From assembly GCA_964420325.1 (NCBI GenBank), contig CAYQSU010000006.1, forward strand, positions 1-64,000: a stretch of DNA of 64,000 nt, read 5' to 3'. The notes under the pieces are model-generated. The model did no database searches. It was not told where the DNA came from and saw only the letters and a program-made list of their open reading frames with translations. The stretch's first letter is position 1. Each line of letters begins with the position of its first letter. The translations under genes and the position numbers were made by a program. This stretch comes from CAYQSU01 sp964420325 (lineage in GTDB: Bacteria > Pseudomonadota > Alphaproteobacteria > Rhodospirillales > Defluviicoccaceae). This document shows, one piece after another, positions 1-8,293 of this stretch.

Positions 1-2
1 GG

Positions 3-1502
3 AACCCGACCAACGTCTGCTCCTACCATCTGCAGGAGGCGGGGGCGACGCCGGTGCAGGAGCTGGCCTTCGCCCTCGCCACCGCCGTCGCACTGCTCGA
101 TGCGATCAAGGCCAGCGGCGTGGTGCCCGAGGAGGAATTCCCCGTCGTCGTTGGCCGCATCAGCTTTTTCGTCAACGCCGGCATCCGCTTCGTCACCGAG
201 ATGTGCAAGATGCGCGCGTTCGGCGAGTTGTGGGACGAGATCACCAAGGAGCGCTACGGCGTCGACGACGAGAAGCTCCGCCGCTTCCGCTACGGCGTCC
301 AGGTCAACTCGCTGGGCCTCACCGAACAGCAGCCGGAGAACAACGTCTACCGCATTCTCCTCGAGATGCTGGCGGTCGTGCTGTCCAAGGACGCGCGGGC
401 GCGCGCCGTCCAGCTTCCCGCCTGGAACGAGGCGCTTGGCCTTCCGCGGCTGTGGGATCAGCAGTGGTCGCTGCGGCTCCAGCAGATCGTCGCCTACGAG
501 ACCGACCTTCTCGAGTACGACGACATCTTCGACGGCTCGCGGGTGATCGCCGAGAAGGTGGAGGAGCTCAAGTATCGGGCGCGCGACGAGCTCGAGCGCA
601 TAGAGGAGGTCGGCGGCGCCGCTGCGGCCATCGAGTCCAGCTACATGAAGCAGCGCCTCGTCGAGTCCAATGCGCGGCGGCTGGCGGCCATCGAGGCCGG
701 CGAGCAGGTCGTCGTCGGCGTCAACCGGTTCACGGACGCGGAGCCGTCACCGCTGGCCACGGGCGAAAAGGACGTCATCACCGTCGATCCGCGGACGGAA
801 GCCGAGCAGGTTGCCGCGCTGCGGGCCTGGCGGGAGGCCCGCGATCCGGCAAAGGTGCGCGACGCCATCGCCGCGCTGGCCTCTGCCGCCAAGGAGGGCC
901 GCAACATCGTGGAGCCGTCGATCGCCTGCGCGCACGCCGGCGTGACGACCGGGGAGTGGGGAGCCTGCCTCCGCGAGATCTTCGGCGAGTATCGCGCCCC
1001 CACCGGGGTGAGCCAGGCCTCGGTGACCAGCGATGCCGAGACCCTGAAGACGGTCCGCGCCCGCGTCCAGGTGCTGAGCGATCGCTACGGGCGCCGCATC
1101 AAGATGCTGGTCGGCAAGCCGGGGCTCGACGGCCATTCGAACGGTGCCGAGCAGATCGCGCTTCGCGCGCGCGATGTCGGCATCGAGGTGGTCTACGAGG
1201 GCATCCGGCTGACACCCCAGCAGATCGTCGACGCCGCCCTCGAGGAGGGCGTCCATGTGGTCGGCTTGTCGATTCTGTCCGGCTCGCACGTGCCGTTGGT
1301 GACCGAGATCCTCCGGCGCATGCGCGAAGCCGATCTCGGCGACGTGCCGGTGGTGGTAGGCGGCATCGTTCCCCCGGAGGACGCCCGCAGGCTGGTCGCC
1401 GACGGCGTCGCCCGCGTCTACACGCCCAAGGACTTCGATCTCAACGCCATCATGGCGGACATCGTCGACATCGTCGAGGGGAGCATCGAGGAGGCCGCCT
1501 GA
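3..1502 (+). CDS. ecm: Ethylmalonyl-CoA mutase, 3' part (5' end outside window)
   Basis: C-terminal 499 codons of a coenzyme-B12-dependent acyl-CoA mutase, open from the window edge. The C-terminal cobalamin-binding domain carries the base-off B12 motif as GLDGHSNG (DxHxxG, near base 1127), followed by SILSGSH and VVVGG, the usual Rossmann-like B12 landmarks. The SNG version of the motif and the long charged linker between the catalytic barrel and the B12 domain fit ethylmalonyl-CoA mutase (MeaA/Ecm) better than methylmalonyl-CoA mutase, which usually has GQDGHDRG. Ecm rearranges ethylmalonyl-CoA to methylsuccinyl-CoA in the ethylmalonyl-CoA pathway of acetyl-CoA assimilation. About 150 N-terminal residues are missing. 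Family assignment is firm; Ecm over a related mutase is likely from the motif. Confidence 0.9.
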   Translation, partial: NPTNVCSYHLQEAGATPVQELAFALATAVALLDAIKASGVVPEEEFPVVVGRISFFVNAGIRFVTEMCKMRAFGELWDEITKERYGVDDEKLRRFRYGVQVNSLGLTEQQPENNVYRILLEMLAVVLSKDARARAVQLPAWNEALGLPRLWDQQWSLRLQQIVAYETDLLEYDDIFDGSRVIAEKVEELKYRARDELERIEEVGGAAAAIESSYMKQRLVESNARRLAAIEAGEQVVVGVNRFTDAEPSPLATGEKDVITVDPRTEAEQVAALRAWREARDPAKVRDAIAALASAAKEGRNIVEPSIACAHAGVTTGEWGACLREIFGEYRAPTGVSQASVTSDAETLKTVRARVQVLSDRYGRRIKMLVGKPGLDGHSNGAEQIALRARDVGIEVVYEGIRLTPQQIVDAALEEGVHVVGLSILSGSHVPLVTEILRRMREADLGDVPVVVGGIVPPEDARRLVADGVARVYTPKDFDLNAIMADIVDIVEGSIEEAA

Positions 1503-1542
1503 GCGGGGCCGGCAAGCCCCGGGGTCCGGTCGAGGAGCCGAT

Positions 1543-1971
1543 TCACCGTGTCCTGGCGCCCGGCGGGATCACCGGGATCGGGATGACGCCGGCATCGGAC
1601 GCCGCGCGGCGGCCGAAGGTCGGCTTCAGGTGCGTCGCGAGGTAGGCGACGACGCCGTCCTGGCAGTCGTCGCGAACGAACGCCCAGGTGACGTAGAGAC
1701 CGCCGTGGACCTCGTAGCTCATCAGCTCCGCCTCCTCGGTCAGCGCGTGGAGGGCGTGGGCCAGATCGTCGTCGCTGGCGACGTAAAGCCACTGCGGACG
1801 CACTCCCGCATGCCAGACGACGAAGATGCCGCTGCGTCCGGCAAGCCCCTCCGCCTCCGGATCGAGATGGATCAAGCGATGGAACTTGCCGAATTTGGTG
1901 CGCGCCCAACGCGGATCGAGCCTCGGTTCGACCGAAGCATGGCGCGGCGCGCCGGGATGGAGGAACGACAT
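1543..1971 (-). CDS. Conserved small protein of unknown function
   Basis: A 142-residue soluble protein I cannot assign to a named family. It has no signal peptide or membrane segment. A central stretch (GIFVVWHAGVRPQWLYV) and an acidic helix after it look like a conserved globular core. Three ATGs lie close together (1989, 1977, 1971). The last is preferred because a CGGAG sits about 7 bases upstream of it. The gene converges on ethylmalonyl-CoA mutase with a 40-base gap and diverges from the TetR gene. Base composition matches its neighbours, so it looks native. Confidence 0.6.
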   Translation of the reverse strand: MSFLHPGAPRHASVEPRLDPRWARTKFGKFHRLIHLDPEAEGLAGRSGIFVVWHAGVRPQWLYVASDDDLAHALHALTEEAELMSYEVHGGLYVTWAFVRDDCQDGVVAYLATHLKPTFGRRAASDAGVIPIPVIPPGARTR

Positions 1972-2153
1972 GGTCATGCTCCGCGACATCCTGTCTCAGA
2001 GGCGCAGGCTGCCGGTCGGCCGCCCACATTTCCATAGTTGCTTGAAAAAGTTGAGGAACGGTTACGCAGCCGACGCCCGAGAAGTCCGCCGGCCGGCACC
2101 TGGCCAAGGCCTTCCCGAGCCTTACCGATCTCCGCAAGCCCTTGAAGAAAGCC

Positions 2154-2181
2154 TTGGTTCGGGCCGGCGGCATTGTATACT
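2154..2181 (+). promoter_or_regulatory. Predicted sigma-70 promoter of the TetR gene
   Basis: TTGGTT (2154-2159), a 16-base spacer, and TATACT (2176-2181), ending 23 bases before the ATG at 2205. The -10 is close to consensus in a very GC-rich context. Prediction by eye only. Confidence 0.45.
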
Positions 2182-2204
2182 CCGGACCGGCCGGGGAGCG
2201 GACG

Positions 2205-2768
2205 ATGGCACCGACGCGCAAGGACGCCCTGATCGACACCGCTCTCGAGCTGTTCTCGAAGCACGGGTTCCATGCCACCGGCATCGACAGGATCCTGGCG
2301 GAGGCCGGGGTCGCGAAGATGACCCTCTACAACCACTTCAAGTCCAAGGACGCCCTGATCGTTGCGGCCTTGCAGCGCCGGGGCGAGCGGTTTCGGGACT
2401 GGCTGAAGAGCGAGGTCGAGGGCCGGGCTCGCTCGCCCCGAAAGCGGCTCCTGGCCGTTTTCGACGTCCTTGAGGAATGGCATGCGAGCGAAGCCTTCTC
2501 TGGCGACCTTTTCGTGAATGCCGTAGCCGAGTACGGCCGCTCCGACGACCCCGTCCATGTCACCGCGGTCGAGCACATGGCACTGGTGCGGGACTACCTG
2601 ACCGGCCTGGCGAGCGAGGCCGGAGCCAGGAACGCCGGGACGCTCGCCGACCAGCTGTTCCTGCTCATGCAGGGGGCGACCGTGAGCGCCCATGCATCGG
2701 GCGGAGACTCGGCGGCGCGGCAGGCGAGGAAGACCGCCAAACTCCTGCTCAGGCACGCCGGAGTCTGA
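2205..2768 (+). CDS. TetR/AcrR family transcriptional regulator
   Basis: A 187-residue repressor-type regulator. The N-terminal helix-turn-helix (roughly residues 5-50) has the TetR pattern: ALELFSKHGFHATGIDRI, then AGVAKMTLYNHFKSKDAL. The C-terminal two thirds are helical, with no recognisable ligand signature. An in-frame start exists at 2142, but ATG 2205 is chosen because it follows a purine-rich GGGGAGCGG and puts the DNA-binding domain at the N-terminus as usual. It stands alone between two leftward genes, so its target cannot be inferred from context; self-repression is common in the family. Confidence 0.88.
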   Translation: MAPTRKDALIDTALELFSKHGFHATGIDRILAEAGVAKMTLYNHFKSKDALIVAALQRRGERFRDWLKSEVEGRARSPRKRLLAVFDVLEEWHASEAFSGDLFVNAVAEYGRSDDPVHVTAVEHMALVRDYLTGLASEAGARNAGTLADQLFLLMQGATVSAHASGGDSAARQARKTAKLLLRHAGV

Positions 2769-2813
2769 GCGAGGGCCGGCGGCCGCGCGTCGGGACGGTA
2801 CGGCCGCGACGGG

Positions 2814-3650
2814 CTATCCCGTCGCCTTGCCCGCGAGTTCTCGGAGCCTGCACCGGATCGCCAGCAGATCACGCCAGGCGAGCCGCTTCTGCGCGGGTGA
2901 GCGCAACAGATAGGCGGGGTGGAAGGTCGCGGTCGCCTGCACCGGCCTTGCCAGTCCGGGGCTCTGATAGGTGAACCAGCGCCCCCTGAGCCGGGTCACG
3001 CCCTCGGTGCGCCCGAGGATGGCGTGAGCCGCGGGGCCGCCGAGGGCGACCAGGATCTTGGGGTCGACCAGCTCCAGCATCCGCTGCAGGAAGGGCTGGC
3101 AGGCGGCGGTCTCGCTGGCCGTCGGGCTGCGGTTTCCGGGCGGCCGCCAGAACACGGTGTTGGAGATCCACACCTTACGCTCGTCAAGACCGATCGACGC
3201 CAGCATTCGGTCCAGGAGCCTGCCGCTCGGTCCGACGAACGGCTGCCCCAGGCGATCCTCCTCCGCGCCCGGGGCTTCGCCGATCAGCGCGACGTCGGCA
3301 TCCGGGTTGCCGCGGCCGAACACCAGATTGGTCGCCGTCGCCTTGAGCGGACAGCCGTCGAAAGCCTCCAGGGCCTGGCGCAACTCGGCGAGCGAGCCCG
3401 CCTGCCGAGCCAGCGCCACCGCCGCGTCGACCGCCGTCTCGCCGAGCCAGGGCGACGGGGATTCGACCCTGCCACGCTGCCCGCCCGGTGGCCGGATCGG
3501 TCGAGGAGGCGCAGGCGAGAGTCCCTGCGGCAAGGCCGCTTCGACCTCATGGCGGCGGTCGACCGGCTGCTCGCCGACCGTCTCGTCGACCCCCGCGTCC
3601 AGATACCATCGCAGCAAGGCGGCAGTTTCGCTCGGGGACGAGCCATTCAT
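2814..3650 (-). CDS. Uracil-DNA glycosylase, family 4-like
   Basis: A 278-residue DNA-repair enzyme that removes uracil from DNA. Motif A is GEAPGAEEDRLGQPFVG (about residues 124-140) and the C-terminal motif is FHPAYLLRSP, both typical of family-4 UDGs. Only two of the four cysteines that ligate the 4Fe-4S cluster in classical members are visible (C100 and C184). The first CxxC cysteine is F97, and the cysteine expected in KCRPPGNR is W168 (FWRPPGNR). The variable N-terminal ~95 residues are proline- and charge-rich. The start is set at ATG 3650; a GTG at 3659 is the alternative. Divergent from ETF-QO. Confidence 0.85.
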   Translation of the reverse strand: MNGSSPSETAALLRWYLDAGVDETVGEQPVDRRHEVEAALPQGLSPAPPRPIRPPGGQRGRVESPSPWLGETAVDAAVALARQAGSLAELRQALEAFDGCPLKATATNLVFGRGNPDADVALIGEAPGAEEDRLGQPFVGPSGRLLDRMLASIGLDERKVWISNTVFWRPPGNRSPTASETAACQPFLQRMLELVDPKILVALGGPAAHAILGRTEGVTRLRGRWFTYQSPGLARPVQATATFHPAYLLRSPAQKRLAWRDLLAIRCRLRELAGKATG

Positions 3651-3786
3651 CGGGGGCACCTAGTCATTCGCCGATGGCGGTCTGCCGGAGACAGTGTTGA
3701 TGCGCCATTTTGCGCCGCAGTATCGACCGCCTGTGTTATAAGGCAGGCGCGGGGGAGAGGGAACGGACGCAGGGGCGGAGGGTTCA

Positions 3787-5415
3787 ATGGACCGTGAAGC
3801 GATGGAATTCGATGTCGTCATCGTCGGCGGCGGGCCGGCGGGACTGAGCGCGGCGATCCGCCTGCGACAACTCGCCGAGGAGAAGGACCGCGAGTTCTCC
3901 GTGTGCGTCGTCGAGAAGGGATCGGAGATCGGCGCCCATATCCTCTCCGGAGCGGTTCTCGAGCCGCGGGCCCTCAACGAGCTGATTCCCGACTGCAAGG
4001 AGAAGGGCGCCCCGCTCAACACGCCGGCCGACGACGACCACTTCCTGTTCCTGACGGCGAAGCGGGCATTCAAGCTTCCGACCCCTCCGCAGATGCACAA
4101 TCACGGCAACTTCGTGATCAGCCTCGGCAATCTGTGTCGCTGGCTCGCGCAGCAGGCGGAGGCGATGGGCGTCGAGATCTATCCCGGCTTCGCCGCGGCC
4201 GAGGTGCTCTACGCCGAGGACGGTCGGGTCAAGGGCGTTGCGACCGGCGACATGGGCGTCGGCAAGGATGGTCAGCCGACGGAGAACTACCAGCGCGGCG
4301 TCGAGCTGCATGCAAAGTATACGATCTTCGCCGAGGGGTGTCGGGGATCGCTGACCAAGGGGTTGTTCGAGCGCTTCAATCTTCGCGACGGCGTCGAGCC
4401 GCAGGCGTACGGCATCGGCATCAAGGAGCTGTGGGAGGTCGAGCCGGGCAAGCATCGCCGGGGCCGGGTGGTCCATACCATCGGTTGGCCCATGGACCGC
4501 AAGACCTATGGCGGCTCTTTCATCTATCACCTCGAGGACAACCAGGTCGCGGTCGGCTTCGTCGTCGCGCTCGACTATCAGAACCCCCATCTCTCGCCGT
4601 TCGACGAGATGCAGAGGTTCAAGACCCACCCCGCCATCCGCGAAACCTTCGAGGGCGGCCGGCGCATCGCCTACGGCGCCCGGGCGCTGTCCGAGGGCGG
4701 ATATCAGTCGGTGCCGAAGCTGGTGTTCCCGGGGGGCTGCCTCGTTGGCGACACCGCCGGCTTCCTGAACGTCCCGAAGATCAAAGGCACCCACACCGCG
4801 ATGAAGTCGGCGATGCTTTGCGCGGAGGCGGTGTTCGAGGCGCTCGCGGCCGACAACCCGTCGGCGGTCGTCGCGAGCTATCCCGAGGCGCTCAGGACGT
4901 CATGGCTCTGGGACGAGCTTCACAAGGTCCGCAACGTTCGGCCGGCGTTCCGCTGGGGTCTGTGGGGCGGGCTCGTCTACTCGGCCCTCGACACCTATGT
5001 CCTGCGCGGTCGCGCGCCCTGGACCTTCAAGCATCACGAGGACCACCGCCAGCTCAAGAAGGCAAGCGAGTGCCCGCGGATCGAGTACCCGAAGCCAGAC
5101 GGCGTGCTGACGTTCGACAGGCTGTCTTCCGTATTCATCTCCAACACCAACCACGAGGAGAACCAGCCCTCCCACCTGACGCTGAAGGACTCGAGCGTGC
5201 CGGTGAAGATCAACCTCGCGCTCTACGACGGACCCGAGCAGCGGTTCTGTCCCGCGGGTGTCTACGAGTTCGTCGAGGAAGACGGGGAGAAGCGGCTGCA
5301 GATCAACGCCCAGAACTGCGTCCACTGCAAGACCTGCGACATCAAGGATCCGACCCAGAACATCCATTGGGTGGTCCCGGAAGGGGGTGGCGGTCCCAAT
5401 TATCCCAACATGTGA
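3787..5415 (+). CDS. Electron-transfer flavoprotein-ubiquinone oxidoreductase
   Basis: A 542-residue membrane-associated flavoprotein that passes electrons from ETF (reduced by acyl-CoA dehydrogenases) to ubiquinone. The N-terminus has the FAD dinucleotide fold (DVVIVGGGPAGLSAAIRL, residues ~9-26). The C-terminus has the ferredoxin-like 4Fe-4S motif with C-x2-C-x2-C (CVHCKTC) and an upstream cysteine in QRFCPAGVYEF. Length and the ending GGGGPNYPNM match the family. The ATG is preceded by GGAGGG. A TATAAG at 3737-3742 may be its -10 element. It heads a run with the TPR gene and ispE. Confidence 0.97.
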   Translation: MDREAMEFDVVIVGGGPAGLSAAIRLRQLAEEKDREFSVCVVEKGSEIGAHILSGAVLEPRALNELIPDCKEKGAPLNTPADDDHFLFLTAKRAFKLPTPPQMHNHGNFVISLGNLCRWLAQQAEAMGVEIYPGFAAAEVLYAEDGRVKGVATGDMGVGKDGQPTENYQRGVELHAKYTIFAEGCRGSLTKGLFERFNLRDGVEPQAYGIGIKELWEVEPGKHRRGRVVHTIGWPMDRKTYGGSFIYHLEDNQVAVGFVVALDYQNPHLSPFDEMQRFKTHPAIRETFEGGRRIAYGARALSEGGYQSVPKLVFPGGCLVGDTAGFLNVPKIKGTHTAMKSAMLCAEAVFEALAADNPSAVVASYPEALRTSWLWDELHKVRNVRPAFRWGLWGGLVYSALDTYVLRGRAPWTFKHHEDHRQLKKASECPRIEYPKPDGVLTFDRLSSVFISNTNHEENQPSHLTLKDSSVPVKINLALYDGPEQRFCPAGVYEFVEEDGEKRLQINAQNCVHCKTCDIKDPTQNIHWVVPEGGGGPNYPNM

Positions 5416-5425
5416 GGAGCGAAAC

Positions 5426-7177
5426 GTGGGTTGCATGAGAGGTCGTCTTGTGGTCCGCCGCTGGCAAGGATGGGGGTTCGCGACCGCCGTCGTCCTCGCG
5501 CCGTTCGCAGCCGCGTCCGCCGAGGTCGCGGGAGAGACGGCGGCCCTTGCCCCTGCGGTCAGCCTCGGCACCTCGTCGAGCGGCAACTATCTCGCGGCCC
5601 GCCACGCCGGCACCCACCACGACTTCCCCACCGCCGCAGACCTGATCGTGGCGGCCCTCGAGACCTCGATCGAGGACGTCCAGCTTCTTCAGCGGGCGCA
5701 CTTCCTCTTCGTTCTCGAGGGACGCCTGCAAGCGGCCAACGAGCTTGCCCGGCGCCTCACCGGGCTCGCCGAGGGACAGTCGTTCGCAAACCTCTCGCTT
5801 GCCGTCGAGGCCTTGCGGCGAGGCGAAGCGGCTTTCGCCCGTGAGCACCTCGACGCTGTTCCCGAGACCTCGTTCTATCGCGTGCTCAAGCCCTTGCTGC
5901 GGGCGTGGATTCTGGTGCAGGCGGAGCAGTTCGGCGAGGCGCTCGACGCCCTGGAGGCGATCGCAGATCGGGAGGGCGCCCGCGGCATTTACCTTCTGCA
6001 TGCCGCGATGGTGAATGAGGTCAAGGGGGACATGGCGGCCGCCGCGGAACTTTATCGCCAAGCGATCGCGGGTGAAGATCCGCTGTCGGTCAGGACCGCT
6101 GTGATCGCCACAGCGTTCTTCCAGCGCCAAAGTCAGTTCCAGGATGCGACGGCCGTTGGCGAACGCTATCTCGATCAAGCCGCTGGTTCGCGGCTGTTGC
6201 GGCCGGTGCCTGCGGACCTCGATCGGGAAGCCATGCCGGGCGGGCGGGTCGGCACCGCGGTCGACGGCGCGGCGGAGGCGCTGCTCGGCGTCGCCGGCGC
6301 ACTGTCGCAGCAAAGAGCCGGCGAAATGGCTCTGGGCATGGCCCAACTCGGGCTCGCGCTTCGCCCCGATTTCCCGGAGCTGCAGCTCCTCGCGGCTCAG
6401 CTCATGGAATCCTTCACGCGATACGAGGCGGCCAACCGGATGTATCGGAGCATCGATGCTGCCTCCCCCTTGGCCTGGCAGGCGCGCCTGGGCACGGCTG
6501 CCAATCTCGATCGGCTCGATGACCTCGAGGCGGCCGAGGCACTGCTCCTCGATCTCAGCCGCGAGCGGCCGACGGACGCAGCGCCCTTGGTCGAGCTCGG
6601 CGACATCCTCAGGCGGCGCGACCGGTTCGCCGAAGCCGTCGAAGCCTACGACCAGGCCTTCCTGCGGCTCCAGGGCACCGAAACAAGGGACTGGAGCCTC
6701 TACTATACCCGGGGCATCGCTCTCGAGCGCTCGAAGCAGTGGTCGCGTGCCGAGGCGGACTTCCTGAAAGCGCTGGAGCTGCAGCCGGACCAGCCCTACG
6801 TCCTCAACTACCTCGGCTACTCCTGGGTCGATCAGGGAACGAACCTGGAGCAGGCGCTCGAGATGATCGAGAAGGCGGTGGAGCTCCGTCCCACCGACGG
6901 CTACATCGTCGACAGCCTCGGGTGGGCTTACTACAAGCTCGGCGACTTCGACGCGGCAGTCAGAGAGCTTGAGCGCGCGGTCGAGCTGAGGCCGGGGGAC
7001 CCCGTGATCAACGACCACCTCGGCGACGCCTATTGGTCGGTGGGACGCCACCGCGAGGCCCGCTTCCAGTGGCGGGCGGCGCTCGGCTTTGATCCCGAGC
7101 CCGATGTCCGGGCCGAGATTGAACGGAAGCTGCGGGAGGGCCTGGTCACCAAGGCCGACACCAAGTCTGATGGCTGA
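5426..7177 (+). CDS. Exported tetratricopeptide-repeat protein
   Basis: A 583-residue protein with an N-terminal signal peptide (hydrophobic segment about residues 14-30, ending AAASAE) and many TPR-type helical repeats. The clearest are in the last 200 residues, with repeated patterns such as YVLNYLGYSWVDQG, YIVDSLGWAYYKLGD and VINDHLGDAYWSVGR. It probably works in the periplasm as a scaffold, perhaps in envelope assembly, but the partner is unknown. GTG 5426 is preferred over ATG 5435 because GAGGAG lies 7 bases upstream of it. It follows ETF-QO by 10 bases and overlaps ispE by 8 bases, implying cotranscription. Confidence 0.85.
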   Translation: MGCMRGRLVVRRWQGWGFATAVVLAPFAAASAEVAGETAALAPAVSLGTSSSGNYLAARHAGTHHDFPTAADLIVAALETSIEDVQLLQRAHFLFVLEGRLQAANELARRLTGLAEGQSFANLSLAVEALRRGEAAFAREHLDAVPETSFYRVLKPLLRAWILVQAEQFGEALDALEAIADREGARGIYLLHAAMVNEVKGDMAAAAELYRQAIAGEDPLSVRTAVIATAFFQRQSQFQDATAVGERYLDQAAGSRLLRPVPADLDREAMPGGRVGTAVDGAAEALLGVAGALSQQRAGEMALGMAQLGLALRPDFPELQLLAAQLMESFTRYEAANRMYRSIDAASPLAWQARLGTAANLDRLDDLEAAEALLLDLSRERPTDAAPLVELGDILRRRDRFAEAVEAYDQAFLRLQGTETRDWSLYYTRGIALERSKQWSRAEADFLKALELQPDQPYVLNYLGYSWVDQGTNLEQALEMIEKAVELRPTDGYIVDSLGWAYYKLGDFDAAVRELERAVELRPGDPVINDHLGDAYWSVGRHREARFQWRAALGFDPEPDVRAEIERKLREGLVTKADTKSDG

Positions 7178-8051
7178 CGCGGCGGCGGCGCCTTCGGCCG
7201 CCCTGGCTCCGGCCAAGCTCAACCTCTATCTTCACGTCCTCGGCCGTCGGCCTGACGGCTACCATCACCTCGACAGCCTCGTCGCCTTTGCCGACATCGG
7301 CGACATCGTCTCGGTGCATCCCGCCGAAACGCTCGAGCTCGGCGTCGAAGGGCCGTTCGCCGCAGAGCTGCCGTCAGACGAGGACAACCTGGTGATGGGG
7401 GCCGCCCGGCGATTGGCGGCCGAGGCTGGGGTCGCACCAAGGGCGACCATCCGCCTGGTCAAGCGGCTTCCCGTCGCCTCCGGCATCGGCGGCGGTTCAG
7501 CCGATGCCGCGGCAGCACTGCGGCTTTTGTCGCTTCTGTGGCGGATCCGCCCGCACGAGGACGATCTGAGGCGCGTGGCGATCGCCCTCGGCACGGATGT
7601 TCCCGTTTGCCTCCTAGGCCGGCCCGCCTACGTCGGCGGCGTCGGCGAGGAAATCGCGCTGGCTCCGGCCATGCCGCCGGTCGCGCTGGTGCTGGCCAAT
7701 CCCCTGGTCCCTCTGCCGACGGCCGCGGTCTACAAGCGGCGCTTCGGTGCGTTCTCCGCGTGCGCGCGCTTCGCCGCGACCCCCGCCGATGCCGCCGAGC
7801 TCGCCTGCCTCCTCGCCACCCGCCGCAACGATCTCACCGAGGCGGCCTGCGCGCTGAGCCCGGCGGTCGAGCCGATGCTGCGCACGTTGGCAGCCTTGCC
7901 GGGCGCTCTCCTCGCCCGCATGAGCGGCAGCGGCGCCACCTGCTTCGCGCTGTTCGCCGGCGAGGAGGAGGCCGGGGCGGCAGCCCGAGCCCTGGCTGCG
8001 GCGCATCCGGAGTGGTGGGTGCGGGCGACGAAGCTGCGCGGCGGCAACTGA
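7170..8051 (+). CDS. ispE: 4-diphosphocytidyl-2-C-methyl-D-erythritol kinase
   Basis: A 293-residue GHMP kinase of the MEP isoprenoid pathway; it phosphorylates CDP-methylerythritol. Visible landmarks are the N-terminal substrate motif AKLNLYLHVLGRRPDGYHHL, the ATP-binding loop PVASGIGGGSADAAAAL (around residues 106-122), and the C-terminal glycine-rich MSGSGATCFALF. The ATG at 7170 overlaps the end of the TPR gene, a translational-coupling arrangement. Length is normal for the family. Confidence 0.97.
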   Translation: MADAAAAPSAALAPAKLNLYLHVLGRRPDGYHHLDSLVAFADIGDIVSVHPAETLELGVEGPFAAELPSDEDNLVMGAARRLAAEAGVAPRATIRLVKRLPVASGIGGGSADAAAALRLLSLLWRIRPHEDDLRRVAIALGTDVPVCLLGRPAYVGGVGEEIALAPAMPPVALVLANPLVPLPTAAVYKRRFGAFSACARFAATPADAAELACLLATRRNDLTEAACALSPAVEPMLRTLAALPGALLARMSGSGATCFALFAGEEEAGAAARALAAAHPEWWVRATKLRGGN

Positions 8052-8158
8052 ACGGGTCACCGGCGCTCCCGAGGCCGAGTCCGCCCTTTCGACCCGGCCC
8101 CGCTCCGGTTGCGGGCCCCGGGGATTGAGATTAAGGTTCGGGCTCCCAGCCGGTCTCT

Positions 8159-8232
8159 TGGGGCGTGGCCAAGCGGTAAGGCAACGGGTTTTGGTCCCGT
8201 GATCCCAGGTTCGAATCCTGGCGCCCCAGCCA
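8159..8232 (+). tRNA. tRNA-Gln (anticodon TTG)
   Basis: A complete cloverleaf. The acceptor stem is TGGGGCG (8159-8165) with CGCCCCA (8222-8228). The anticodon stem is ACGGG/CCCGT, with loop TTTTGGT and anticodon TTG at 8191-8193. The T arm is CAGGTTCGAATCCTG, the discriminator is G, and the CCA end is genomically encoded (8230-8232). It lies between ispE and the aldehyde dehydrogenase. Confidence 0.97.
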
Positions 8233-8293
8233 CGTGACGCCGGTGGTTGAACCGCCGACCCGGGGAGGAACATGCGGCGCGGGCGAGGGGACG

